Positions 1 to 5,919 are shown, numbered from the stretch's first letter. The stretch is 14,676 nt of DNA from Candidatus Woesearchaeota archaeon (GCA_019323495.1 JAHWHE010000016.1:1-14676), one strand, 5' to 3'. Made by a program: numbers and translations. Notes: generated from the sequence alone by a model not told the origin.

Positions 1-611
1 ATAATTTTGCCTTCTCTGCCGACGTTTATTACTCTTGTGTTTCCTACTTTTTCTTCTACGCCTTCTGCTTCGTGCACGTGGCAGCAGAATAGAATGTCTG
101 GCTTGAACTTGTCAACTGCTTTTCTTATTCCAGTGCTTCCTGGGAACATGCAAAGATTGTCCATCAATGCTCCGTCAGGATGCACGTGTGTTACCATGAT
201 TTTCTTCTTTAAATCCTTAATATACTTGAATCCTTTTTCCAGCTCTTCGAACATTTCTTTTTCAGTAAGCATATTGATCCCAATATTTGCTCCGCCGCAG
301 CCAAAGATTCCTATTCCATCTTCTATCTTTACTGCATAACCATGCAAATTTGTAGCATCATAGACTTTTGACAGAAAATCAGCAGTCGCAAGAGACTCGT
401 GGTTGCCAGGTATAAGCATTACTTTCTTGCCTTTCTTGACAAAAGGTCCAATTAGATTATCGGTGCTTGTTTCAGCATAAGTGATATCACCGCAGATTAC
501 GACCAGATCAACATTCTCTTTTTCAGCCTTTTCAGCCAGTCTTTTAGCTAGGCCAGTGTCACCATGAATGTCCCCAGTCGCCAAAATCTTCATCTTTTTG
601 CCTTTTGCCAT
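1..611 (-). CDS. Metallophosphoesterase, calcineurin-like (C-terminal end cut off by window)
   Basis: Reading the minus strand from ATG at 611 gives an open frame running off the left edge (203 complete codons). The protein shows the ordered metal-binding blocks of the calcineurin-like phosphoesterase superfamily: GDIHG near the N-terminus, CGD about 25 residues later, GNHES, then THVHP and a final CHVHEAEG. These Asp/His/Asn residues hold the two metal ions that hydrolyse phosphoesters. It resembles the small archaeal YfcE/MJ0936-like group, but the substrate cannot be told. A second in-frame ATG at 593 (MKILATGDIHG) begins where family members usually begin, so either start is possible. No Shine-Dalgarno is visible and two TATA boxes lie just upstream, so a leaderless mRNA is likely. 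It is divergent from the DRG GTPase. Certain as to superfamily, unsure of substrate and exact start. Confidence 0.9.
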   Translation of the reverse strand, partial: MAKGKKMKILATGDIHGDTGLAKRLAEKAEKENVDLVVICGDITYAETSTDNLIGPFVKKGKKVMLIPGNHESLATADFLSKVYDATNLHGYAVKIEDGIGIFGCGGANIGINMLTEKEMFEELEKGFKYIKDLKKKIMVTHVHPDGALMDNLCMFPGSTGIRKAVDKFKPDILFCCHVHEAEGVEEKVGNTRVINVGREGKI

Positions 612-616
612 GTATG

Positions 617-644
617 TATATAAGCCTTTGGGGGCCTATATAAA
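617..644 (-). promoter_or_regulatory. Two TATA boxes for the metallophosphoesterase gene
   Basis: On the minus strand TTTATATA (plus 644-637) and TTATATA (plus 623-617) lie about 20 bases apart. With the usual archaeal spacing of about 26 bases from TATA centre to start site, the first would start transcripts near 614 (ATG at 611) and the second near 594 (ATG at 593). Both would be leaderless or nearly so. Positions are read from sequence; promoter function is inferred. Confidence 0.5.
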
Positions 645-680
645 GCTTATGCAATTCACCACCAAATAGGGGTTACAAAC

Positions 681-720
681 CGAAAGATTTAAAAAGGGAA
701 CATTAATATACGTTATATAA
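681..720 (+). promoter_or_regulatory. Promoter region of the DRG GTPase gene
   Basis: A purine-rich BRE-like CGAAAG followed by TTTAAAAA (688-695) and a second TATA-like TTATATAA (713-720) precede the GTPase gene. The first predicts a start near 718 and so a leader of about 75 bases; the second predicts a start near 743. Which one is used cannot be decided from sequence. Confidence 0.5.
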
Positions 721-724
721 AGAA

Positions 725-772
725 TTAGAGGGAAAAAACCCTAAGAAACCGAAGGTTTCTGGGTACCAACCC
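725..772 (+). promoter_or_regulatory. Structured 5' leader: three consecutive hairpins before the DRG GTPase
   Basis: Three hairpins follow each other without gaps. Hairpin 1 (725-744) pairs TTA and GGG with CCC and TAA around an A-rich loop, with a GA bulge. Hairpin 2 (744-760) is a perfect 7-bp stem, AGAAACC/GGTTTCT, with a GAA loop. Hairpin 3 (761-772) pairs GGGT with ACCC around ACCA. The ribosome binding site starts a few bases later. The structure does not match a riboswitch class I know. A regulatory role is inference; chance folding of a short leader is possible, though the 7-bp perfect stem is striking. Confidence 0.45.
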
Positions 773-793
773 GACTGAAAGGAGGCGTTGAGT

Positions 794-1951
794 ATGCCTA
801 AGGCAAAGTTCCAAAAACACAAGAAAAAGGAAGATAAACCTACTGAACAGGCTCCTGAGCGGAAAAAGCTGTCTGTACAGGAACAGATAAAGGAGTTTGA
901 AAAAGAGATAAGCACTACAAAGTACAACAAGAAGACACAGCACCACATAGGTCTAGTAAAGGCAAAGATAGCAAGGCTAAGGCAGAAACTGGCAGGCGGT
1001 TCAAAGAAGAAAGGCGAAGGTTACAGTGTCAGGAAAACAGGCGACGGCACAGTCATTCTTTTGGGTTTTCCTTCTGTAGGTAAATCAACTTTATTGAATG
1101 CATTGACAGGCGCGAAAAGCGCAATCGGTGCTTATGATTTCACAACCCTTGACGTAATCCCGGGGTTATTAAATTATAATTTTGCAAAAATACAGGTTCT
1201 CGACGTTCCAGGAATAGTCAGAGGAGCAGCAGACGGAACAGGAAGAGGAAGAGAGGTCCTTGCTGTCATGAGGAGCGCAGACCTGGCAGTGGTCATTGTC
1301 GATGTAAACAAGCCAGAAGAGCACAATGCGATAATGAAAGAAGTCCATGATTCAGGAATAAGACTTAATCAGAAAATGCCTGATGTCAAGATAACAAAGA
1401 AAGCCAGAGGCGGAATAAGGATAGGCGCGACAATCCCTCTCACAAAAATGGCAAAAAATACAATAGAAACAGTCGCAAGAGAGATGGGCATCATAAATGC
1501 TGACGTTGTCATAAGAGAAGACATAGACGAGGACCAGCTGATCGATGTCATAGAAGCGAACAGGCACTACATTCCAGCCATAGTAGTGATAAACAAGATA
1601 GACACAGTCCCTGAGGAAGAATTAGAAAAGGTTGTAGAGCGGATAAAACCTGATCTTTGCATCAGCGCGACAGGAATGGATTACATCGAAAAATTAAAAG
1701 AGCTGATTTTTGAAAAGCTGGGATTGATAAGGATTTATTTGAAAGAGATAGGCAAAGAAGCAGACCTTGTAGAGCCGTTGATCATGTTCAAGGACTGCAC
1801 AGTAGAAAATGTCTGCAACAAACTGCACAGGGATTTTGTAAGAAAATTCAGGTTTGCAAGAGTCTGGGGAAGCAGCAAGTTCCCGGGGCAAAGGCAGATG
1901 CTTAAGTACAAGCTCAAAGACAAGGACATTTTGGAAATACACATCAGTTGA
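794..1951 (+). CDS. DRG-family GTPase (OBG/DRG clade, TGS domain)
   Basis: A 385-residue GTP-binding protein of the archaeal/eukaryal DRG (Rbg) family. A Lys-rich helical N-terminus (1-70) leads into the G domain: P-loop GFPSVGKS at 91-98, switch I threonines near 117-118, DVPG at 137-140, NKID at 267-270 and SAT at 291-293. The lysine/arginine-rich insert at about 195-240 is typical of DRGs. The last ~75 residues (about 309-384, ending KDILEIHIS) form the TGS domain. Eukaryotic DRG1/Rbg1 binds ribosomes and helps translation, so a cytosolic ribosome-associated role is likely here. ATG at 794 was chosen because GGAGG at 781-785 lies 8 bases upstream; a TTG at 788 would leave only 2 bases. Length fits the family. 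Expression may be affected by the hairpin leader. Confidence 0.95.
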   Translation: MPKAKFQKHKKKEDKPTEQAPERKKLSVQEQIKEFEKEISTTKYNKKTQHHIGLVKAKIARLRQKLAGGSKKKGEGYSVRKTGDGTVILLGFPSVGKSTLLNALTGAKSAIGAYDFTTLDVIPGLLNYNFAKIQVLDVPGIVRGAADGTGRGREVLAVMRSADLAVVIVDVNKPEEHNAIMKEVHDSGIRLNQKMPDVKITKKARGGIRIGATIPLTKMAKNTIETVAREMGIINADVVIREDIDEDQLIDVIEANRHYIPAIVVINKIDTVPEEELEKVVERIKPDLCISATGMDYIEKLKELIFEKLGLIRIYLKEIGKEADLVEPLIMFKDCTVENVCNKLHRDFVRKFRFARVWGSSKFPGQRQMLKYKLKDKDILEIHIS

Positions 1952-1965
1952 TTCTATGCAATACA

Positions 1966-2005
1966 TTTAAATACATTGTCGTCATATATGTCAGGCAGAG
2001 GTGGT
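1966..2005 (+). promoter_or_regulatory. TATA box and Shine-Dalgarno of the small membrane protein gene
   Basis: TTTAAATA at 1966-1973 predicts transcription start near 1996. AGAGGTGGT at 1998-2005 is a good Shine-Dalgarno 5 bases before ATG 2011. The leader would therefore be little more than the ribosome binding site. Confidence 0.6.
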
Positions 2006-2010
2006 ATTAG

Positions 2011-2343
2011 ATGGCTAAGAAAATGAAAAGAACTATCAAAAGACCAGCAGCAAAGCCTGCAATGAGACCTGCTATGCAGATTCCACGAAAGCCATTATTG
2101 AACGCAAAAGCAGCAGGGCTTGCAGTAGGTATCCTATGGGCAATTGGGCTGTTCATCATGACAATCCTTTGCATGTATAAGGGATATGCAGCAGGATTCT
2201 TGAATGCGATTGCAACGATATATCCTGGATACGCATTGACCTGGGGCGGAGCATTCGTCGGTCTTATCTACGGATTCCTGGACGGATTCATCGGCACAGT
2301 GATCCTGGTATGGCTATACAACTACTTTGTTAAGAAATTATGA
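2011..2343 (+). CDS. Small two-helix membrane protein, holin-like (DUF5676-like)
   Basis: A 110-residue protein with a basic, proline- and alanine-rich N-terminus (about 1-28; many Lys/Arg) followed by two predicted membrane helices: about 33-60 and about 78-106. The pattern LNAKAAGLAVGILWAIGLF, then YPGYALTWGGAFVGLIYGF and FxDGFIGxxxxxxLYNYF, matches a small archaeal/bacterial membrane family that databases often label 'bacteriophage holin' or DUF5676; I recall this resemblance and could not search it. No phage gene is nearby, so a lysis role is unlikely. The function is unknown. The basic tail is longer than I recall for relatives and should stay in the cytoplasm by the positive-inside rule. 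The gene has its own promoter and terminator and is probably a single-gene unit. Confidence 0.75.
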   Translation: MAKKMKRTIKRPAAKPAMRPAMQIPRKPLLNAKAAGLAVGILWAIGLFIMTILCMYKGYAAGFLNAIATIYPGYALTWGGAFVGLIYGFLDGFIGTVILVWLYNYFVKKL

Positions 2344-2348
2344 CGACC

Positions 2349-2373
2349 TTTTCTAATTTTTATTTTTATTTTT
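2349..2373 (+). terminator. T-rich terminator after the small membrane protein gene
   Basis: Directly behind the stop codon come a TTTT run and then three tandem ATTTTT units (2356-2373) with no hairpin. Runs of T in the coding strand are the usual archaeal termination signal. The tract sits directly before the aRF1 TATA box, separating the two transcripts. Confidence 0.6.
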
Positions 2374-2380
2374 AATAAAA

Positions 2381-2409
2381 TTTATATACCCATTACCAAA
2401 TGACCGAGG
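2381..2409 (+). promoter_or_regulatory. TATA box and weak ribosome site of the aRF1 gene
   Basis: TTTATATA at 2381-2388 lies so that transcription should begin near 2411, 0-4 bases before the ATG at 2414. GAGG at 2406-2409 could serve as a Shine-Dalgarno only if transcription starts earlier. A leaderless or very short-leader mRNA is most likely. Confidence 0.55.
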
Positions 2410-2413
2410 AAAA

Positions 2414-3943
2414 ATGACACTGGACGCAGTACAAAAATTCAAACTGAAGAAATTTGTAAAAGACCTGGTTCAATTCAAGGGCAGGCATACAGAATTGGTT
2501 AGTGTATACGTTCCGGCAGGCTATGACATGATAAAGATAATAGCGCACCTGCAGGAAGAACAGGGCACTGCGTCAAACATCAAGAGCGCGGCGACAAGAA
2601 AGAATGTACAGTCTGCATTGGAAAGGATGATCCAGCATCTAAGGATTGTCGGAAAAACTCCGCCAAACGGTTTGGCAGTCTTCAGCGGCAATGTCTCAGA
2701 AAGGGAAGGAAAGGTCGATGTACAGGTATGGAGCATTGAACCTCCTATTGAACTTAAGCAACGAATCTACAGATGCGACAAGGAATTTGTTCTCGAACCA
2801 TTGGAGATGATGCTTGAGTCAAAAGAGATTTACGGCATGGTGGTCATGGACAGGAGAGAAGCGACCTTTGCAGTTTTGAAAGGCAAGGCGATAATCCCTC
2901 TTCAAAAGATAGGAAGCAATGTCCCTGGAAAGACAAGGGCGGGTGGCCAGTGCTTGCTGCCTGACACGAAAGTAAGATTGGCAAACGGATCTTTAAAAAA
3001 GATCGAAAACATTAAATTAAATGCAAAATTAAAAAGTTATGATTTTGAAAAAGGCAAGTTCACAAAATCTCCCTGCATCGCTGCCTGGTATGTTAAGAAA
3101 ACAGACCTTTACACGATAAGGACAACAAAAGGCGAGATAAAGGCGAGCAAAGATCATCTATTCTTTGTCAAGGTGCCGATAAAGCGCATTGACGATTATA
3201 AGATAGTGCAGAAAGCTGCGCACGCACTGAATACAGGCGAGTTCTTATTGAATGTTAAAGGAAATAAGATATACGACGCGATCATCACAAGGATCAGCAA
3301 GAGACAGGGAAGTTTCACAATGGTCGACATAACTGTCGAGAACCAGAATTTTATTGCCGACGGGTTCATAGTGCACAACAGCGCACAGCGTTTCGCGCGA
3401 CTAAGAGCAGGCGCAGCAATTGAGTTTTACAAAAAGATCGCAGAGATCATGAAAGAGCAGTACTTGTTTTTGGAAAACCTTAAAGGGATTTTGGTCGGCG
3501 GCCCTGGCTTCACAAAGCACGAGTTCTTGGAAAAAGGTTATATTACAGACCAGGTCGCAAGAAAGATAATTGCTGTCAGGGACGTGAGCTATACTGATGA
3601 ATTCGGCCTGCAGGAATTACTGCAGAAAAGCGAGGATGTGCTTGCGTCAGAAGAGGTCGCAGGTGAAAAAAAGATAGTGAACCAGTTTCTTACCATGCTT
3701 GCCACTGAAGTGAAAAAAGTTGCATACGGCCTGCAGCAGGTAAAGGATGCGCTTGAGCTCGGCGCTGTTGATGTTTTATTGATTTCAGAAGCCCTTCCTG
3801 ACGAGGAAACAGAAGCCTTGGAGAAAAAAGCAGAGGAATTCAATACAGAAGTCAAGATGATCAGTACAGACACCAGAGAAGGCGTACAGCTGAAGGAAAT
3901 CGGCATGGTGGGCGCAATCTTACGTTATCCAATCGAAACTTAA
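2414..3943 (+). CDS. prf1: Peptide chain release factor aRF1 precursor interrupted by a mini-intein
   Basis: A 509-residue frame that is aRF1 (class I release factor, eRF1 family) plus a 143-residue intein. N domain: GTASNIKS at 51-58 (NIKS reads the stop codon) and YRCDKEF at 119-125 (the YxCxxxF stop-recognition motif). M domain: the PGKTRAGGQ loop ends at 179, where GGQ triggers peptidyl-tRNA hydrolysis. The intein occupies 180-322, and the host resumes with SAQRFARLRAGA at 323, which rejoins to the canonical GGQSAQRF. The C domain runs to ILRYPIET. The exteins total 366 residues, shorter than the roughly 410 usual for archaeal aRF1. The Cys-bearing zinc minidomain of the C domain seems absent, since LLISEALPDE passes almost directly to EVKMIST. 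The gene ends in TAA and is followed after 1 base by the SprT-like gene. Confidence 0.95.
   Translation: MTLDAVQKFKLKKFVKDLVQFKGRHTELVSVYVPAGYDMIKIIAHLQEEQGTASNIKSAATRKNVQSALERMIQHLRIVGKTPPNGLAVFSGNVSEREGKVDVQVWSIEPPIELKQRIYRCDKEFVLEPLEMMLESKEIYGMVVMDRREATFAVLKGKAIIPLQKIGSNVPGKTRAGGQCLLPDTKVRLANGSLKKIENIKLNAKLKSYDFEKGKFTKSPCIAAWYVKKTDLYTIRTTKGEIKASKDHLFFVKVPIKRIDDYKIVQKAAHALNTGEFLLNVKGNKIYDAIITRISKRQGSFTMVDITVENQNFIADGFIVHNSAQRFARLRAGAAIEFYKKIAEIMKEQYLFLENLKGILVGGPGFTKHEFLEKGYITDQVARKIIAVRDVSYTDEFGLQELLQKSEDVLASEEVAGEKKIVNQFLTMLATEVKKVAYGLQQVKDALELGAVDVLLISEALPDEETEALEKKAEEFNTEVKMISTDTREGVQLKEIGMVGAILRYPIET
2951..3379 (+). other. Mini-intein (HINT domain, no homing endonuclease) inside aRF1
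   Basis: 143 residues, Cys1 to Asn143, in frame with aRF1. Block A is CLLPDTKVRLANG with the Cys1 nucleophile. Block B is GEIKASKDHLFFV, with His69 in place and Ser66 where Thr is usual. Block F is VDITVENQNFIAD, with Asp126 kept but Gln132 where His is usual. Block G is the terminal VHN, followed by Ser as the +1 extein nucleophile. There is no room for LAGLIDADG or HNH endonuclease blocks (C, D, E, H), so this is a minimal splicing element near the size floor for inteins. It sits between Q and S of GGQSAQRF, a typical choice of the most conserved host site. A stretch at 2991-3060 is only 20% G+C by hand count (14 of 70), lower than the flanking extein looks. Splicing is predicted, not shown. 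Confidence 0.93.
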
Positions 3944-3944
3944 A

Positions 3945-4679
3945 ATGGGATTCGCTGAAGAAGCATTTAGGGAGATATTCCCGGAAAAGGAGGTGCCTGT
4001 TATTATCCTAGATTATAGTGGCAGGTTTAGTCCGTACAATGCGAATGTCAAATTAGCGAACAACAGATTGTTCTTTTCTTTGTCAAAGGAATGGAAAGCA
4101 GTCGATACCTCGATCAGGAAAGGTTTGATTCAAAATCTGCTGCTGAAATTATACGGAAGAAAAGGAGAGAAAGTAAGCAAAACAATCTATGTTGATTTGT
4201 ATGACAGTTTTACAAAAAATCTGCATCATTCGATACCTAAAACAAAGACAGAACATTTTCTGGAGCAGTCCTTCAACAGGGTGAACGAACGTTTCTTCTA
4301 CGGCCTGGTTGAACAGCCTAATCTGGAATGGTCAGGCTACAGCAAGACAACATTAGGCACCTATAATTATCAGACAGACACTATAAGGATAAGCAGATTT
4401 TTTGCAGAAGCTCCAGAAGAGATGCTTGATTATGTCATGTATCACGAAGTCCTGCACAAAAAAGTCAAGTTCAAAAATACAGGCCTTACATGCCAGCATC
4501 ATACTTTTGAGTTCAGGGCAAAGGAAAAAGATTTTCCAGGCCAAAAGCAGATGGAAAAGGACATCGGTGCATTTCTCAAATGGAAACGAAAACCTGTTGA
4601 GCAGAGACTGATCGCAGCAAAGAAAAAGAAGAGGGAAAGCAAGCAGTTCAGCCTGAAGAGGTGGTTGTTTGGCAACTGA
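3945..4679 (+). CDS. SprT-like zinc metalloprotease
   Basis: A 244-residue soluble protein with a gluzincin zinc site: YHEVLH at 166-171 (HExxH), with His185 or His186 (QHHTFEF) as the likely third ligand and Glu189 nearby. The preceding stretch, LEWSGYSKTTLGTYN then TIRISRFF and APEEMLDYVMYHE, is the layout of the SprT/Spartan-like and related YgjP-type family. The C-terminus (215-244) is strongly basic, which would suit nucleic-acid or ribosome contact. Spartan cleaves DNA-protein crosslinks; whether this archaeal relative does so is not known. It starts 1 base after the aRF1 stop and overlaps the next gene by 11 bases, so the three are probably one operon. No obvious Shine-Dalgarno is present, so its translation may be coupled to aRF1. 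M48-type peptidase is the alternative label. Confidence 0.8.
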   Translation: MGFAEEAFREIFPEKEVPVIILDYSGRFSPYNANVKLANNRLFFSLSKEWKAVDTSIRKGLIQNLLLKLYGRKGEKVSKTIYVDLYDSFTKNLHHSIPKTKTEHFLEQSFNRVNERFFYGLVEQPNLEWSGYSKTTLGTYNYQTDTIRISRFFAEAPEEMLDYVMYHEVLHKKVKFKNTGLTCQHHTFEFRAKEKDFPGQKQMEKDIGAFLKWKRKPVEQRLIAAKKKKRESKQFSLKRWLFGN

Positions 4680-4947
4680 CAGAGAGAGGATAGAAGAATT
4701 GCTGAAACAGGAAGCTCTTTCTGCAAGAGAGATAGCCAAAAGACTAGACATAACAGTGAATGAAGTCTTGGAAGACCTGAGGCACGTAAGAAAAAGCACG
4801 CAGTCTCCGTTCAAGTTCAAGATAATTCCTTCGAGATGCAACCATTGCGGTTTTACATTCAAGGAAAGGTCAAAAGTAAAGACCCCGAGCAAATGCCCTA
4901 AGTGCAAGAGCGAGAGCATAGCTGAAGCGATGTTCAAGATAGAATGA
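4669..4947 (+). CDS. HTH + zinc-ribbon predicted transcription regulator (COG3357-like)
   Basis: A 92-residue protein. Residues 5-45 form a helix-turn-helix (EELLKQEALSAREIAKRLD, then TVNEVLEDLRHV). Residues 46-92 form a zinc ribbon with CNHC at 57-60 and CPKC at 76-79. This HTH-plus-Zn-ribbon order is that of the archaeal group COG3357, thought to regulate transcription; its targets are unknown. TTG at 4669 was taken as start because the open frame has no earlier plausible start and GAGGTGG (4658-4664) lies 4 bases upstream, inside the preceding gene. The gene overlaps the SprT-like gene by 11 bases in another frame. Co-transcription with aRF1 and the protease is likely, though no functional link is established. 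It ends before a convergent gene. Confidence 0.85.
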   Translation: MATDRERIEELLKQEALSAREIAKRLDITVNEVLEDLRHVRKSTQSPFKFKIIPSRCNHCGFTFKERSKVKTPSKCPKCKSESIAEAMFKIE

Positions 4948-4973
4948 ATAGAATAAAATTATTGTTTTAATTA
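4948..4973. terminator. Convergent A/T-rich gap, probable bidirectional termination
   Basis: Twenty-six bases separate two converging genes. The plus strand carries a TTTT run (4965-4968) followed by further T-rich sequence, and the minus strand carries TTTT with flanking A/T. No hairpin is seen. Archaeal T-run termination in both directions is inferred. Confidence 0.4.
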
Positions 4974-5585
4974 TTATTTAGTCCTTTTCTCTTTCTGCTC
5001 TTCGTCCCATCTGTCAATCAGGTCCTGTATCCTATCGTTGTGTCCTATCAAAACACCATTCGCCTGCATTGATATGTATTCTTTTTCTGCATCATTTTCT
5101 TTTGTCAAGACTTTTACTCTGCTTTTTGAAGGTTTCAAAGCGCCTTTTCTGTCAACATGGTGCGGGCTTGCATAGTGTTTTTCAAAAAATCCATACCATC
5201 CGTCAGAAATTGCTGTGCTTGTCGCCAGCCCTCCGTAATAGAATACAACATTGCCGACATTTTCAATGGAGCCTCCGACAGATTGCAGATAATCATCACA
5301 CTTCATCAGCACCAAAATAGTTTTTGCCTCTGAAATTTCAGCAGAACTAATCAGGGCCTTAAGCCGTTCATCATCTCCTGGCAATAAGATTGGCATGCTG
5401 ACCTGCCAGATGCCCGAATCTTCTCTTCTGGTTAGTCTCATGAAAGGATCCATTGCGTCCTTCACATCATAATCGCAGCTATTATCAATAGCATCTACAG
5501 CAATCACTTCTAGGTCAGGCAGATGCCTGTAAACCTTGAAATGTGTGACTTCTGGGATTCTGTTTTGATTCATATACGCCCCCAT
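4974..5585 (-). CDS. Hypothetical soluble protein
   Basis: 203 residues from ATG 5585, chosen because AGGAGAG (5597-5591) lies 5 bases upstream. I do not recognise it. There is no signal peptide or membrane helix. The N-terminal half reads as alternating strand and helix (FKVYRHLPDLEVIAVDAID, then IWQVSMPILLPGDDERLKAL and AKTILVLMKCDDYL), suggesting an alpha/beta fold. A Gly-rich FYYGGLATSTA and a GWYGFFEKHYASPHH segment follow, and the tail (about 185-203) is a charged helix rich in Glu and Lys. Two cysteines stand alone, so a zinc ribbon is unlikely. It is divergent from the histone gene with a compact promoter of its own and converges on the COG3357-like gene. The clean ribosome site, TATA box and codon texture support a real gene. 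Confidence 0.8.
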   Translation of the reverse strand: MGAYMNQNRIPEVTHFKVYRHLPDLEVIAVDAIDNSCDYDVKDAMDPFMRLTRREDSGIWQVSMPILLPGDDERLKALISSAEISEAKTILVLMKCDDYLQSVGGSIENVGNVVFYYGGLATSTAISDGWYGFFEKHYASPHHVDRKGALKPSKSRVKVLTKENDAEKEYISMQANGVLIGHNDRIQDLIDRWDEEQKEKRTK

Positions 5586-5590
5586 ATTTT

Positions 5591-5626
5591 CTCTCCTATT
5601 CGCTTTTTCAAAGGCGAATATTTAAA
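5591..5626 (-). promoter_or_regulatory. TATA box and Shine-Dalgarno of the hypothetical gene
   Basis: On the minus strand TTTAAATA (plus 5626-5619) predicts a start near 5596, and AGGAGAG (plus 5597-5591) lies immediately at that point, giving a leader of about 11 bases made up almost wholly of the ribosome site. Confidence 0.55.
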
Positions 5627-5640
5627 TTTGTCGGGTTTAA

Positions 5641-5697
5641 CCAAAATCTTTATAAATAAATCAGGGTTTCTTCAGATAAAAGGGTTAAAAAGGAGGG
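5641..5697 (+). promoter_or_regulatory. Histone gene promoter (BRE/TATA) and strong Shine-Dalgarno
   Basis: A-rich BRE-like CCAAAATC (5641-5648) joins TTTATAAA (5649-5656), predicting a start near 5678. GGAGGG at 5692-5697 lies 8 bases before ATG 5706. The site looks strong, as expected for an abundant chromatin protein, and shares its short intergenic region with the divergent hypothetical gene. Confidence 0.65.
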
Positions 5698-5705
5698 TTT
5701 TTAAC

Positions 5706-5918
5706 ATGGTTACAAAGAAATTATTGCCTTTGGCAGCTATGGAGAAGATTATGAGGGCTGCTGGAGCTGGCAGGGTATCAGAGGATGCCAAAGCTGCATT
5801 AAAGGAAGTTTTGGAAGACATTGGCCAAGAGATTGCAGCAAAAGCAAACCAGCTTGCATTGCACAGCGGAAGGAAAACTATAAAAGCATCTGACATTAAG
5901 CTAGCTTCAAAGGAATAA
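5706..5918 (+). CDS. Archaeal histone
   Basis: A 70-residue histone-fold protein, the size usual for HMf-type archaeal histones. The core reads LPLAAMEKIMRAAGAGRVS (helix 1 and loop 1 with the RVS motif), then a long central helix DAKAALKEVLEDIGQEIA through LALHSGRKTIKASDIKLA (loop 2 'GRKTIKASDI' and the last helix). These are the DNA-contacting loops of the family. It dimerises and wraps or bends DNA. There is no N- or C-terminal tail beyond a few residues. An upstream in-frame ATG at 5523 would add 61 residues unlike any histone and would run through the promoter and the ribosome site, so 5706 is the start. aIF5A follows 35 bases later. Confidence 0.97.
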   Translation: MVTKKLLPLAAMEKIMRAAGAGRVSEDAKAALKEVLEDIGQEIAAKANQLALHSGRKTIKASDIKLASKE

Positions 5919-5919
5919 A

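Noticed and set aside
725..772. Known riboswitch or small non-coding RNA gene
   Set aside because: No conserved core of a riboswitch class I know and no box C/D or H/ACA arrangement can be seen. It is kept only as a structured leader.
788..793. TTG start of the DRG GTPase two codons upstream
   Set aside because: It would lie only 2 bases after the Shine-Dalgarno; the ATG at 794 has normal spacing.
2011..2343. Phage holin or prophage remnant
   Set aside because: Only the database-style name of the family suggests phage. There is no lysin, integrase, attachment site or phage structural gene in the window.
4353..4937. Minus-strand open frame of 194 codons
   Set aside because: It lies antisense to the SprT-like and HTH/Zn-ribbon genes, both of which have clear motifs. 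Its product is low-complexity Leu/Ser/Phe-rich, as expected of a shadow frame.
5523..5705. N-terminal extension of the histone from an upstream ATG
   Set aside because: The added 61 residues would pass through the divergent gene's start, the TATA box and the ribosome site. Histones of this type begin a few residues before the fold.
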